This document shows, in pieces, positions 41,432 through 51,052 of a stretch of 64,000 nt of DNA (the first letter of the stretch is position 1; each line of letters opens with the position of its first letter). Under the pieces are notes generated by a model. That model did no database searches and was not told where the DNA came from. It saw only the letters and a list, made by a program, of their open reading frames with translations. Origin of the DNA: CAZOKZ01 sp964580585. GTDB taxonomy: Bacteria; Sumerlaeota; Sumerlaeia; SLMS01; JAHLLQ01. The stretch lies in assembly GCA_964580585.1 (NCBI GenBank), contig CAZOKZ010000011.1, positions 31,090 to 95,089 of the forward strand, in the 5' to 3' direction. The position numbers and the translations under genes are program-made.

Positions 41432-43525
41432 TCAAAATAGTTCGCCTTGAACGGCGTCTTTTTCCGGGGGCGGAGCGCTTGCTTCGTCCCCTATTGCTGC
41501 CAGGAATTGCGCCTCGTCCCAGATGGCGACACCTAATTTCACAGCTTTGTCGTATTTGCTTCCCGCGTTTTCACCCGCCACCACCACGTCGGTTTTTTTC
41601 GACACGCTGCCGGTTACTTTTCCGCCGCGTTTTTCAATCTCGGCCTTGGCGTCGTTGCGTTTCATTTCGCTCAATTCGCCCGTCAGCACGAACACCTTGC
41701 CGTCGAAGGCTTCCGACCGATGCGCGTCGCGTTCGGCGGCGGAACGATCTGGTGGCGGATTGACGCCAAGAGCCCTAAGCCTCTCGATAAGCGCAATGTT
41801 TTCAGGTTTCTCGCGGAATTCGATGATCGCATCGGCGACTTTGTCACCGATGCCTTCGACGGCGACCAACTCCTCGCGATTGGCTGCCAGGAAAGCGTCC
41901 AACGTACCGAATGCCTGGGCACAATCCCGTGCCGAAGACGTGCCCACAAACCGAATTCCGAGGCCAAAGAGGAACCGCGCCAGCGTTTGACCTTTACTGG
42001 CATCGATGGCATCGACAAGGTTTTGCGCCGACTTCTCGCCCAGGCGTTCTAACTCCGCAAGTTGAATCATCTCAAGGCGATACAAGTCCGAAACGTCCTG
42101 AATCAAACCTGCATCGACCAGTTGATCGACAATTTTTTCACCGAGACCGTCGATATCCATCGCGTTGCGGCTGGCGTAGTGCTGAATGCGTTCGCGAACC
42201 TGGGCCGGGCAGGCGGCGTTGGTGCAACGCAGGGCCACTTCGTCGGGAAGGCGCACGGTTTCTCCCCCACACGAGGGGCAAGTGGCAGGAATTTCAATAG
42301 ATTGCTCATCACCGGTGCGCAAACTTTCCACCACGCGGAGGACTTTCGGGATGATGTCGCCTCCTTTTTCGATCAAAACCGTGTCGCCGATTTTGACGCC
42401 GAGACGTTCGAGCTCATCGAGGTTATGCAAGGTTGCTCGCTTGACAGTCGTTCCCGCGAGAAGCACCGGTTCGAGCAGCGCCACGGGGGTTACTGCGCCG
42501 GTTCGACCGACGTTCCATTCGATGCCGTTCAGGCGCGTTTCGGCTTTTTCGGCGCTGAATTTGTACGCCACCAGCGCGCGCGGCGATTTCGACGTGGCGC
42601 CGAGTTCCATCTGCCAGTCGCGTCGGTTGACTTTGATCACGAGACCGTCGGTGTCGTATGAGAGCCCCTTGCGTTTTTGCTCCCAAACGGTGGTTTGCTC
42701 GATTACGGCGTCGATGTTCGCACATACGACACGGTTGGGATTTACGGGAAATCCACGTTCGGTCATCCAATCGAGAAATCCCGCGTGTGTGTCGGGCAGA
42801 TCGGCCTCGATGTCACCGGTGGCGTAGGCAAACATCGAGAGTGGACGACGCGCAACGATGCCGGAATCGAGCTGCTTGAGCGTTCCGGCGGTGGTATTGC
42901 GCGGATTGGCAAAGAGGGGTTCGCCCGCGGCAGCGCGTTCGGCGTTCAAACGCGCGAATGCCTCGCGTTCCATGTACACTTCTCCGCGCACTTCGAGCAC
43001 ACGCCCCCCGGCGGGCAATTGGATGGTGTTTGGAATCGATTTGATGGTACGCAGGTTCGCCGTGATATCGTCGCCCATCTGGCCGTTGCCGCGCGTGGCA
43101 CCAAGCACCAACCGGGCGGGACCGAAACCGTCGCCTTCATAACGCAACGTCACGGCGACACCATCGATTTTCAGTTCGACGACGTATTCGATGTCCGCGT
43201 CGGGGGCCAGATCGAGGCCGCGTTTGTTGCGAGCATCCCAGTCCCGCAATTCATCGGCGTTGTACGTGTTGGAAATCGAGAGCATCGGCACGGCGTGCAC
43301 GACGGTGGTGAAGCCGTCCTGGACGGTGCCACCGACATGTGCGGTGGGAGAATCGGCGGCGCGCAGGTTCGGAAACCGCTCTTCGAGCTCCTCCAATTCG
43401 CGAATCAACGCATCGTATTCGCGATCGGTGATTTCCGGCTCGGCCAGATCGTAGTACGCACGGTTGTGGCGTTCGATTTCGTGACGCAGATGGTCGATGC
43501 GTTCGACGGCGGCTTGCTGATCCAT
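41432..43525 (-). CDS. ligA: NAD+-dependent DNA ligase
   Basis: ATG 43525 (697 aa) was preferred to the TTG at 43540; GAGAG stands 7-9 bp upstream. Domains in order: Ia (RIDHLRHEIERHNRAYYDLA), adenylation with the nucleophile Lys in VELKIDGVAVTLRYEG (about residue 116), the OB-fold, a Cys4 zinc finger (CPSCGGETVRLPDEVALRC with NAAC), four HhH motifs and a C-terminal BRCT (GKVFVLTGELSEMKRNDAKA). Length and domain set are standard. It is the essential replicative ligase, and the gene is convergent with ndk. Confidence 0.97.
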   Translation of the reverse strand: MDQQAAVERIDHLRHEIERHNRAYYDLAEPEITDREYDALIRELEELEERFPNLRAADSPTAHVGGTVQDGFTTVVHAVPMLSISNTYNADELRDWDARNKRGLDLAPDADIEYVVELKIDGVAVTLRYEGDGFGPARLVLGATRGNGQMGDDITANLRTIKSIPNTIQLPAGGRVLEVRGEVYMEREAFARLNAERAAAGEPLFANPRNTTAGTLKQLDSGIVARRPLSMFAYATGDIEADLPDTHAGFLDWMTERGFPVNPNRVVCANIDAVIEQTTVWEQKRKGLSYDTDGLVIKVNRRDWQMELGATSKSPRALVAYKFSAEKAETRLNGIEWNVGRTGAVTPVALLEPVLLAGTTVKRATLHNLDELERLGVKIGDTVLIEKGGDIIPKVLRVVESLRTGDEQSIEIPATCPSCGGETVRLPDEVALRCTNAACPAQVRERIQHYASRNAMDIDGLGEKIVDQLVDAGLIQDVSDLYRLEMIQLAELERLGEKSAQNLVDAIDASKGQTLARFLFGLGIRFVGTSSARDCAQAFGTLDAFLAANREELVAVEGIGDKVADAIIEFREKPENIALIERLRALGVNPPPDRSAAERDAHRSEAFDGKVFVLTGELSEMKRNDAKAEIEKRGGKVTGSVSKKTDVVVAGENAGSKYDKAVKLGVAIWDEAQFLAAIGDEASAPPPEKDAVQGELF

Positions 43526-43596
43526 AGGTTTCTCTCTCAAGAAATGAGGGCGATGTCTCTAGGCTTGTGTCCGAGCGGGCCCGCAGGGAGCAATAG

Positions 43597-44517
43597 GTGT
43601 TCGACATGAAGGATCGATCAAGTGCAATCGACCGGAAGGATCGCAAGTTGGCCGCTGAGACGTTTTGGGAAAAAACGCGCGCATTTTTCGAAATGATCAA
43701 GTTTTCGCACTCGGTGTTTGCGTTACCGTTTGCGTTGATCGCCATGTTGGTGGCGGCGGGGGGCGTGCCGTCCGCGTGGACGTTCACATGGATTATCGTC
43801 GCGGTGGTGGCGGCGCGCACGGCGGCCATGTGTTTCAACCGGATCGTGGATCGCGACATCGATGCGCACAATCCGCGCACGAAAAACCGGGCCCTGGTCA
43901 CGGGCGAGCTTTCGCCGCAATTCGCCACGATGGCGTTGATCGTTTCGGCGGCGGTTTTTTTTATCGCGGCGGGGATGCTGAATGAAACGTGCCTGTTTTT
44001 ATCGCCACCATGTCTGGCGGTGCTTCTTGGGTACAGTTTGACGAAACGTTTTACACAATGGTCGCACATGGTGTTGGGCGTTGCGTTGGGGTTGGCGCCG
44101 ATTGGCGCTTGGATTGCCGTGACAGGCGGGTTGGCATGGATGCCCGTGGTACTCGGGGCGGCGGTGATGCTTTGGGTGGCGGGATTCGATGTGTTGTACT
44201 CGTGCCAGGATTACGAATCCGATCGCCGCGAATCGGGATTGCATTCGTTGCCCAAGAAATTGGGCCTCGCGCGGGCAATGACCTTTGCACGACGCTTGCA
44301 CGGCATGGCGTTTTTGTTGTTTTTATTCGCGTGGTGGTTGGGAGCGCCGCCCTTGGGATTGCCGACGCTCGTTGGCGTGTTGGGTGTGGGCGCGTTGCTC
44401 AACCATCAACACAATTTGCTGCATCCCCGCGATTTATCACGGATGAACGCAGCGTTTTTCACGACGAACGGCATGATCAGCATCGGGCTGCTGGTGCTGG
44501 TGTGGTTGGATATTTGA
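43597..44517 (+). CDS. UbiA-family prenyltransferase (4-hydroxybenzoate/menaquinone type)
   Basis: GTG 43597 follows AGGGAG by 6 bp; the product is 306 aa with about eight membrane helices. The first Asp motif is CFNRIVDRDIDAHNPRTKNR (N-x-x-x-D-x-x-x-D), the second is YSCQDYESDRRESGLHSLPK. These bind the prenyl diphosphate through Mg2+. The motif set resembles the ubiA_other/MqnP group of the futalosine menaquinone route, but no other quinone gene is here to confirm it. It starts the plus-strand block that leads into the glycosyltransferase-MurJ operon, 18 bp before the first of them. Confidence 0.9.
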   Translation: MFDMKDRSSAIDRKDRKLAAETFWEKTRAFFEMIKFSHSVFALPFALIAMLVAAGGVPSAWTFTWIIVAVVAARTAAMCFNRIVDRDIDAHNPRTKNRALVTGELSPQFATMALIVSAAVFFIAAGMLNETCLFLSPPCLAVLLGYSLTKRFTQWSHMVLGVALGLAPIGAWIAVTGGLAWMPVVLGAAVMLWVAGFDVLYSCQDYESDRRESGLHSLPKKLGLARAMTFARRLHGMAFLLFLFAWWLGAPPLGLPTLVGVLGVGALLNHQHNLLHPRDLSRMNAAFFTTNGMISIGLLVLVWLDI

Positions 44518-44535
44518 CGAAAGCTCAGGTGCCGG

Positions 44536-45738
44536 ATGACTCGGTCCCCGAACAATGCACAAGCGATGCGGTGGGTGCTGATGGAAACAGCGCCGTGGGG
44601 GCATCGTATGCGGTTGCCGGGGCATCATCTGGCGCGATGGCTGGTCCGGCGCGGACATACGGTGGCATACGTTTCGGCGCCGGTTTCGCCGTGGCATTTT
44701 CTTTCACGGGGACGGAGAGCCGACGCACGCCGTCGTTGGAACCAGGAAGGCCCCGTTGGTCGCTGGCGTCACCCGCAATTGTTCACTTTTATTCCTCGCA
44801 CGTTGTTACCCGTTCATCGCGCAAGGCCGTTCGATAACAACGCCGCATGGAACGGCAGCGAGTTTTTTTCGCGACCGCGCGCGGGCAACGTGTTGCGCGA
44901 AGCGGGCTTTGCGCGCGCCGATGTCATGGTGATCCATAACCTGCAAATGCCGCATCTGGTGCGCCACGTACAGCCGCGCGTGCTCGTCGCACGGATGGAA
45001 GACGACATTGCGGGATTTCCTGAAATGCCGCACGTAATTGTGCGGCGCGAGCGCGAAATTCTCGCCGATGCGGACTTGGTGACGATCACCGCCGAAGGCT
45101 TGCGCGCGAAAGCCGAGCGCGCAGGGACGGAGCAAATCCATTATCTGCCGAACGGCGTCGAGTCGCGACGATTTGCGCGACCCGATACGTTGCCTCTCCG
45201 TCCCCACGATATGCCCGACGGCCCCGTGGCGGTTTATGTCGGGGCGCTCGATTCGTGGTTCGATCAGGAATTGCTCGCGGGTGTGGCGAAGAAACTTACC
45301 GAGTGGAATTTCCTCGTCATCGGGCCAAAACGCACCGCAATGCCAAGTCTCGATGCGTTGGCGAACGTGCATTTTATTGGTCCGCGACAACAGGAAGAAG
45401 TACCGCCTTATCTCTGGCATGCCACGGCTGGCATCATTCCGTTTCAGCGTACGCCATTGATCGAAAGCGTGTGCCCGCTCAAGCTATTCGAATACCTCGC
45501 GGCGGGGTTGCCAGTCGTCGCAACGCGATGGAAAGAAATCGAACGCCTGCAAAGCCCTGCGGTATTGAGCAACTCCGTCCCCGAATGGTGCGATCGGCTC
45601 GAACAGGCGCGAAAATCAACCGCATCCGACGAGTTGGCAAGTCGTGTCGAATACGCGCGACAATACGATTGGGACGCGATTTTCACTGTGTTTGAAACGC
45701 GCGTGCACGGGTTGCTTAACGAGGAGGGACGGAGATGA
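44536..45738 (+). CDS. glycosyltransferase (GT-B fold, GT4-like)
   Basis: The 400-aa product starts at ATG 44536 (44566 is an alternative). The N-terminal half has RLPGHHLARWLVRRGHTVAY and a VARMEDDIAGFPEMP segment; the C-terminal half has PNGVESRRFA, AVYVGALDSWFDQELL and a nucleotide-binding end ESVCPLKLFEYLAAGLPVVA (E-x7-E-like). The acceptor is unknown. The gene overlaps murJ by 4 bp (ATGA). Four copies of the GGGACGGAG motif lie wholly within it and a fifth spans its final codons. Confidence 0.85.
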   Translation: MTRSPNNAQAMRWVLMETAPWGHRMRLPGHHLARWLVRRGHTVAYVSAPVSPWHFLSRGRRADARRRWNQEGPVGRWRHPQLFTFIPRTLLPVHRARPFDNNAAWNGSEFFSRPRAGNVLREAGFARADVMVIHNLQMPHLVRHVQPRVLVARMEDDIAGFPEMPHVIVRREREILADADLVTITAEGLRAKAERAGTEQIHYLPNGVESRRFARPDTLPLRPHDMPDGPVAVYVGALDSWFDQELLAGVAKKLTEWNFLVIGPKRTAMPSLDALANVHFIGPRQQEEVPPYLWHATAGIIPFQRTPLIESVCPLKLFEYLAAGLPVVATRWKEIERLQSPAVLSNSVPEWCDRLEQARKSTASDELASRVEYARQYDWDAIFTVFETRVHGLLNEEGRR

Positions 45739-47348
45739 GCAAGCGTCGTTCGGCCTCGTTGCGATGGGCGGCAGGCGGTTTAATGGTGACGGGATTATTC
45801 GCGAAGTTGCTTGGTGTCGTGCGACAAATTTTGATCGCGGGGTATTTCGGCACAAGCGCGGAACTCGACGCGGTTTTTCTCGGCGTGGCGATTCCCATGG
45901 CGATCACGGTAGGCGCAGGCGGCGGATTTTCACGCGCCGTGGTACCGATCGCTTCGGGGATGGAAATCACGCGCTTCACCGGATTAATGCGCGATGGGTT
46001 CCGCCGTATCGTCATGATTTTTGGCGGGCTGATGTTGACGATGGCGGTGGTGCTGACGCTTGGCGCGTTAGCGTGGGTTGGATTTTTTGAATCGGGCAAA
46101 CAAGTCGTCGACAAGAACGGTTTTTTAATCAGCATCACGGTGGGATCGCTTACGTTGCTGGGCGGGACGTTGGCCGGATTCTCCGTCGGGTTGATGAATG
46201 CGCGCGGGAGCCATGTTTCCGCGTCGCTGAATCCCATCGCCCACAATACCACGGTGATCGTGTCGGTATTATTGTTACACCATTGGCTCGGGGCACTCAG
46301 CGTACTCGTGGGCATCGTGTTGGCCGAATGGATGCAGCTCGCCGTGCAATGGCCATTTTTGTGGCGCATGACCGAGTACGTGGTGCCTCGCCCCCGCGAA
46401 GGCGATTGGCAAAAACTGAAGGCTTTATTCTGGCCATCGGCCATCATTGGCGTGACCACGGGGTTGAACATCGCGATCGATCGCGTGTTTGCAACAAAGT
46501 TGCCCGAGGGTTCGATTTCCGCCCTGACATACGCGGACGCGTTGATGAATTTACCGGTCGGATTGCTGGGCAGCGCGTTGGCCGTGCCGTTATTTACGCA
46601 ATTGAGCGAGCATTTCAACCAGGGACGAAAAAAGGATTTCGAGCGCACAATCGTTCTTGGAATTCGACGCTTTTTATACGTTGGCATACCGATGGCGATT
46701 TTGCTGACGGCATTGTGCGAACCGATTATCGGACTTTTGTTCGACCGCGGGAAATTCACCGGCAACAGCGTGCATCTTTCCTCGATTGCTATGCGCGGCT
46801 ATGCCGTGGGAATTGCTTTTCAGGCATTGACCGCGTTGATGATCAGCGCCGGGATGGCGTGCAAGCGTCCATGGACGGTCGTGACGGTGATGCTTGCAAC
46901 AACGGGCTTGAACGCCGTGTTGGATTATTATTTCGTGCAATGGGCCGGGTTGTTCGGTATTGCAGTGGCAACATCGGTGGTTGTTGCGGTGCGGGTTTTT
47001 GCAATTGTGTTGTTCGTTTTTCCACGCGCTCTGATTCACACACCGATTTGGGGAACGCTGATCCGCAGCACGCTTTACGCGCTGATGCTGGCTATTCCGT
47101 TGGCCTTGCTGGCATATTGCATTCAAGTTTTCTCGCTCGACAGTATCGTGTGGCGCGTCGTGGTTCTCGCAATCGGCGCGCTTGTTTGCTTGCCGATCAC
47201 GGTGGCGGCATGGAGACCCTTGCTGCGCCATGATTGGCGTTCGTTGGGATTGGAAAGTGTTCTCGAAAGCGTTTTTTCCAAACTGCGTGCGATTCCGTTT
47301 GTGCGCTACCTGGTTCCGAAAGCTCCAAGAGGGACGGAGGAATCCTGA
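45735..47348 (+). CDS. murJ: MurJ/MviN-family lipid-linked glycan flippase
   Basis: The 537-aa protein has about 14 membrane helices and the MviN opening LFAKLLGVVRQILIAGYFGT with SAELDAVFLGVAIP. GGGFSRAVVPI, YADALMNLPVGLLGSALAVP and GLLFDRGKFTGNSVHLSSIA are characteristic of MurJ (LFERGxF motif). MurJ flips lipid II. Between two glycosyltransferases it may instead flip another polyprenyl-linked glycan, which the sequence cannot decide. Its ribosome binding site (GGAC-GGAG) is itself a GGGACGGAG copy at 45726-45734. It joins the next gene by TGATG. Confidence 0.9.
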   Translation: MSKRRSASLRWAAGGLMVTGLFAKLLGVVRQILIAGYFGTSAELDAVFLGVAIPMAITVGAGGGFSRAVVPIASGMEITRFTGLMRDGFRRIVMIFGGLMLTMAVVLTLGALAWVGFFESGKQVVDKNGFLISITVGSLTLLGGTLAGFSVGLMNARGSHVSASLNPIAHNTTVIVSVLLLHHWLGALSVLVGIVLAEWMQLAVQWPFLWRMTEYVVPRPREGDWQKLKALFWPSAIIGVTTGLNIAIDRVFATKLPEGSISALTYADALMNLPVGLLGSALAVPLFTQLSEHFNQGRKKDFERTIVLGIRRFLYVGIPMAILLTALCEPIIGLLFDRGKFTGNSVHLSSIAMRGYAVGIAFQALTALMISAGMACKRPWTVVTVMLATTGLNAVLDYYFVQWAGLFGIAVATSVVVAVRVFAIVLFVFPRALIHTPIWGTLIRSTLYALMLAIPLALLAYCIQVFSLDSIVWRVVVLAIGALVCLPITVAAWRPLLRHDWRSLGLESVLESVFSKLRAIPFVRYLVPKAPRGTEES

Positions 47349-48556
47349 TGGGGACGGAGTCGTGTGAAAAAACAATTCTGGCGTTTGCACCCGGCGTTTG
47401 GGGATGGCCGGAATTTGCCGGATCTCCGCGTTATCATTTGTGGGAACTTGCCGGGCGTGGATGGACGGTGCTCTACGTCGAACCGCCTCAAAAATTTTGC
47501 ATCCGCCCCCGTTTCTGGAAAGCCCCCGACCGTGCGTTCCATGTGCTCACCCCCGCCATGGTGCCCCCGTTCGGCATGCGTCTGGCAAAAACTCGTCTGA
47601 TCGGTCAAACCTTGCGCGCGATTGCCGGTAAACGTCTGTGGGTGGAAGGTCTCGCCGCCTGCCGCCGGTTGAAACTTCGTCCGCGGGTGTTGTGGCTCGG
47701 CGCGCCATGGCATGGAAACTTGGCCGAGTACGCGCCAAAATCATGGGCAAAGGTCGCCCACGTGTACGACGAGCTACCCGAAAGCCCCGCGTTTTCATCG
47801 TTTCAACGTTCGTTGCTCTGGCATTGGGAGCGCGAACTGCTTGCTCGGTGCAACGTGACGTTCTGCAGTTCCGATCCCCAGGCAAAAAAGCGGCGTGCCG
47901 TTGCACGTCGGGTCGAGTTACTGGAAAATGCCGTGCGCGACGATTTCGTGCTGTCCGACGAGGCAAAGTGCCCGCTTGCGTATCAGCCGCTATGGGAAAA
48001 AATTCGCGCCGTCAAATGTCCACGACTGGTTTATGGCGGCGTGGTGGATCATCGGCTCGACACATCGATGTTTCGCGCCGCCGTTGAGGCGCTCACCCAC
48101 GCACAGTTGATTTTACTGGGCCACATGGATGCGTCGTGCGATGCAGATTTTGCCGATTTTGCACGGCACCATCCCAGGGTTCATATTTTCGGCACCATTC
48201 CGTATGGAGCGTTTCCGTTTCTGTATCGCGAAGCCGACGTTTTGCTGATCGCGCACCGCCGGACTGCCTTTACAGACGCCATGTATCCAGAAAAACTGAA
48301 CGAATACCTGGCTTCGGGCAAGCCCGTGGTGTCGATCGACCTGCCAGAGGTTTGTCGCCTGGCGCACGAGTCATCCCATCCTGCCTCAATTCGTCTTGCA
48401 CACGATTCACAAACCTTTATTAGCGAGATTACCGATGCTCTTGAGGATTGCGATCCGACGGCACTTCAGGCACGAAAAGCGCTCGCCTCTCGACACACAT
48501 GGACGGCGATGGGCAAACGAGCGGACCTTGTTTTAAGTCGTCTCATAGAAAGTTAA
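47348..48556 (+). CDS. glycosyltransferase (GT-B fold, GT4-like)
   Basis: Start ATG 47348 shares one base with the murJ stop (TGATG); the product is 402 aa. FAPGVWGWPEFAGSPRYHLW and LAGRGWTVLYVEPPQ form the N-terminal lobe. VTFCSSDPQAKKRRAVAR and VLLIAHRRTAFTDAMYPEKL with NEYLASGKPVVSIDLP form the donor-binding lobe. It resembles the transferases of exopolysaccharide clusters. The second codon onward is encoded by a GGGGACGGAG copy (47350-47359). Specificity unknown. Confidence 0.85.
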   Translation: MGTESCEKTILAFAPGVWGWPEFAGSPRYHLWELAGRGWTVLYVEPPQKFCIRPRFWKAPDRAFHVLTPAMVPPFGMRLAKTRLIGQTLRAIAGKRLWVEGLAACRRLKLRPRVLWLGAPWHGNLAEYAPKSWAKVAHVYDELPESPAFSSFQRSLLWHWERELLARCNVTFCSSDPQAKKRRAVARRVELLENAVRDDFVLSDEAKCPLAYQPLWEKIRAVKCPRLVYGGVVDHRLDTSMFRAAVEALTHAQLILLGHMDASCDADFADFARHHPRVHIFGTIPYGAFPFLYREADVLLIAHRRTAFTDAMYPEKLNEYLASGKPVVSIDLPEVCRLAHESSHPASIRLAHDSQTFISEITDALEDCDPTALQARKALASRHTWTAMGKRADLVLSRLIES

Positions 48557-48640
48557 TGGTGGATTTCGGTTCACTTTTACCGGGGGGCGTGTCCACGATT
48601 CCGCCCCAGACAACGTTTTTTCCTTCAGGAGGAGTAACGC

Positions 48641-49396
48641 ATGATTCGCAAAACCCTTTGGATGTTTTTGACATTGGTTCTCAGCACCGCCGCATGGGCG
48701 GGAACCGACACGGTGGTCATTCAGCTTGAAAATCAACCTCAACGCACCGAAGAAAACGTCCAAGTAACAGCAATAGGATACAAAGATGGAGCCAAAACGC
48801 TCACGGCTGTACGCGAAAATGGCGAATTTTTCGATGAAAAGTTGCAATTTGTACGTGAAGTGACGTTCAGCAACGATGGCAAAGGTCGCCAGTTTACGGT
48901 TCGGATCAATGCATTTGGCGGAACAGCGCAAACATTTACCAATGTGACGCTTAAGAAACTTGAAGAAGGTCAAATCAAGATGGCTGCCGATTTACCGCGC
49001 CTTGGCAAATCGTTCAGCACAGAATTGACGTTTGAAATCGAGGACCCCACAGCGCCCAAACCCGCTGCTGAAGAGACACCGGAAGCTGTCGCGGAAAAAC
49101 CAGCCGAGCCAACTCCGACGGCGACTCCCGCCCCTTCCCCTACCCCAGCGCCAACGCCGGAACCAACAGCCACACCGGCTCCCAGCCCTTCGCCTGCGCC
49201 CGCAAAGAAGGCTGAACCAACACCCGAACCCACTCCCGAAGTAAAAGCCGAAGTGAAAAAAACGACCACCGCCGCTCCAGTCGAAACGGAATCCTCTCGT
49301 CCGCCCATCCTGCTCATCGTGATTGGAATTGCGCTGTTACTCGGCGTCATTTTCTTCGTCTTCAAGGCGTCTCAACCCAAGGATCGCATTAAATAA
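48641..49396 (+). CDS. secreted Pro-rich protein with C-terminal membrane anchor
   Basis: The 251-aa product starts behind CAGGAGGAG. A signal peptide (MIRKTLWMFLTLVLSTAAWA) precedes a beta-rich domain at about 22-130 with repeated NVTL/TVRIN pattern. A low-complexity P/T/A/E region (about 135-215, PTPTATPAPSPTPAP units) leads to a helix ILLIVIGIALLLGVIFFVF and a basic tail. This resembles a C-terminally anchored surface protein; no enzyme motif is seen. It joins the esterase gene by TAATG. Confidence 0.8.
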   Translation: MIRKTLWMFLTLVLSTAAWAGTDTVVIQLENQPQRTEENVQVTAIGYKDGAKTLTAVRENGEFFDEKLQFVREVTFSNDGKGRQFTVRINAFGGTAQTFTNVTLKKLEEGQIKMAADLPRLGKSFSTELTFEIEDPTAPKPAAEETPEAVAEKPAEPTPTATPAPSPTPAPTPEPTATPAPSPSPAPAKKAEPTPEPTPEVKAEVKKTTTAAPVETESSRPPILLIVIGIALLLGVIFFVFKASQPKDRIK

Positions 49397-50028
49397 TGAA
49401 ACCTGCTCGCTGGCTGGCGCTTGTCGTCGTTCTTCTGGTTCCAGTTTTGTATTTCTGGCCCAGGACGGCGACACGCTGGCCGGTGACAAACGATCCACCC
49501 GAAAGCGGAACCGCCATCATCGCCTTTGGCGACAGCTTGACAGCGGGATACGGCCTCCCTTCTGAAGACAGCTACCCCAGCCAGCTTTCGACAATCCTTG
49601 GCAAAGAAATCATCAACGCAGGCATTCCCGGTGAAACGACCGCCGATGCCTTGCGGCGCATCGATCACGATGTGCTCGATCGGGACCCACGCATCGTGCT
49701 TGTCTGTCTGGGCGGCAACGACATGTTGCGAAAAATGCCTATCGCTACTCAATTCACGAATCTGCGCCGCATCGTCACCCAAATCCAACAGAAAGGCGCC
49801 CTCGTCATCCTGATCGGCATCGAAGGAAACATCCTCTATCCGGGCGATTACGATCGTGAATACCAACGACTGGCCGAAGAAACCGGGTGCGTGTACATTC
49901 CGAACTTTCTCAAAAGCATCATTGGACACCACGACCTGATGCACGACTCGATCCATCCCAACGGCAAAGGCTACGCCGTGTTTGTCGAACGTTTGATGGA
50001 CGAAGCAGGAGAGTATTTGGAGAAGTGA
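49396..50028 (+). CDS. GDSL/SGNH-family esterase (TesA-like)
   Basis: ATG 49396 shares one base with the previous stop (TAATG). The 210-aa product has an N-terminal hydrophobic segment (WLALVVVLLVPVLYFWP), probably a signal or anchor. Block I is IIAFGDSLTAGYGLPSEDSY with the nucleophile Ser, block II the Gly in NAGIPGETTADALRR, block III LVCLGGNDMLRKMP, and block V MHDSIHPNGKGYAVF with Asp and His. It would hydrolyse esters or thioesters in the envelope, and could act on acyl groups of surface glycans. The substrate is unknown. Confidence 0.92.
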   Translation: MKPARWLALVVVLLVPVLYFWPRTATRWPVTNDPPESGTAIIAFGDSLTAGYGLPSEDSYPSQLSTILGKEIINAGIPGETTADALRRIDHDVLDRDPRIVLVCLGGNDMLRKMPIATQFTNLRRIVTQIQQKGALVILIGIEGNILYPGDYDREYQRLAEETGCVYIPNFLKSIIGHHDLMHDSIHPNGKGYAVFVERLMDEAGEYLEK

Positions 50029-50032
50029 GCAA

Positions 50033-50923
50033 TTACACGTTTGGCGCAAACAGTTCCATCAACATCACTTCGATTTGTTCGAGCGCGTCGTGGACAACGA
50101 GTTCCTCGCCGGAGGGAAAGAAACTTTTCTGGGCGTCGTTGAGCCGTCGTAAAGCGCTGTGAATACGCGGCAAGGGTATCTGACCCGCCAAGGCACGCAT
50201 TTTCGAGGCTTTGAAATTCGGCACGGTAGCAAGCGACGGACGCATCCCCGCAAAAAGGTTGTTGGTGTTGATGCCGTCGCGCTGGGCTTCGGCCTGGAGA
50301 CGCGCCTGGAGCAGCAATTGTAGAAATCCGTTTAACGTCAACGTCAGCCGATAGGCCGAATTCCCACCACGGTCGGTCCAGTCGCGAATCAACGCCAGCG
50401 AACCGTACAAATTACGCGCCATCAAGGTCTCGTCAAGCTGCCAATCGATGCGTTTTTCGTTGAATTCATGCACCTGGCCGATGCGTTTAACCAGTTGGTA
50501 CATGGCGCTGGTTTTTGCCACGCGACGGTTCTTTTCGTCGTCTTCGTCGAACACAAAAACGATGGTATTTTCCGTAGTCGGAAGCACGTTGGTCAGATAG
50601 TGTTCCAACTCGGCTACATGGTCTTTCTTGCCGGCTTTTTCCTTCTTTGCCTGACGCACACTGCCGCGTTGCTCGGTACGAAAATCGTATAAATTATAAA
50701 CCACCACCACGCGCCGGGCTTCGGCGATGAGAGAAACCGTTCCAAGTTCTTGAATGATATCGGTTACGGCGCGTTCCAGCTTGAGCGGCATGTTACCGGG
50801 CGGACGGATATCGATGATCTCGCCGTCTTCCTCGCCGCCCGGCAAAAGCTTGCGCTGCAATTCGTATCGGCACGAATTGACCGCTTCTTCCATATTGCCG
50901 TGGATCAGGTAAACTTGCTGCAT
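50033..50923 (-). CDS. holA: probable DNA polymerase III delta subunit (HolA-like)
   Basis: The 296-aa product, slightly short for HolA, opens QQVYLIHGNMEEAVNSCRYE as delta subunits do. EARRVVVVYNLYDF, LEHYLTNVLPTTENTIVFVF and a C-terminal collar-like helical domain (NGFLQLLLQARLQAEAQRDG, SALRRLNDAQKSFFPSGEEL with DALEQIEVMLMELF) fit the pattern. Similarity is weak by eye, so the call is tentative. If right, it loads the sliding clamp. It is preceded by a heptamer repeat array. Confidence 0.6.
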   Translation of the reverse strand: MQQVYLIHGNMEEAVNSCRYELQRKLLPGGEEDGEIIDIRPPGNMPLKLERAVTDIIQELGTVSLIAEARRVVVVYNLYDFRTEQRGSVRQAKKEKAGKKDHVAELEHYLTNVLPTTENTIVFVFDEDDEKNRRVAKTSAMYQLVKRIGQVHEFNEKRIDWQLDETLMARNLYGSLALIRDWTDRGGNSAYRLTLTLNGFLQLLLQARLQAEAQRDGINTNNLFAGMRPSLATVPNFKASKMRALAGQIPLPRIHSALRRLNDAQKSFFPSGEELVVHDALEQIEVMLMELFAPNV

Positions 50924-50934
50924 GGGAAATTAAA

Positions 50935-50960
50935 GGATGAGGGATGTAGGATGAAGGATG
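50935..50960 (+). repeat. heptamer repeat array upstream of the HolA-like gene
   Basis: GGATGAG, GGATGTA, GGATGAA and a partial GGATG follow each other, 12 bp before the start codon of the gene at 50923. It faces an inverted array at 51053-51066, enclosing about 94 bp. Confidence 0.65.
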
Positions 50961-51052
50961 CTGCTCAAAGGTAAAAGGCAAAATTTATTTAGAAATTTCG
51001 GCGGCGATCCCCATCAAGTCTCACCGAGCGATGAAGTCCGATCACCTGATTT

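Noticed and set aside
45716..46765. 349-codon minus-strand frame
   Set aside because: Antisense to murJ, with no family pattern and a biased Asn/Pro/Thr composition.
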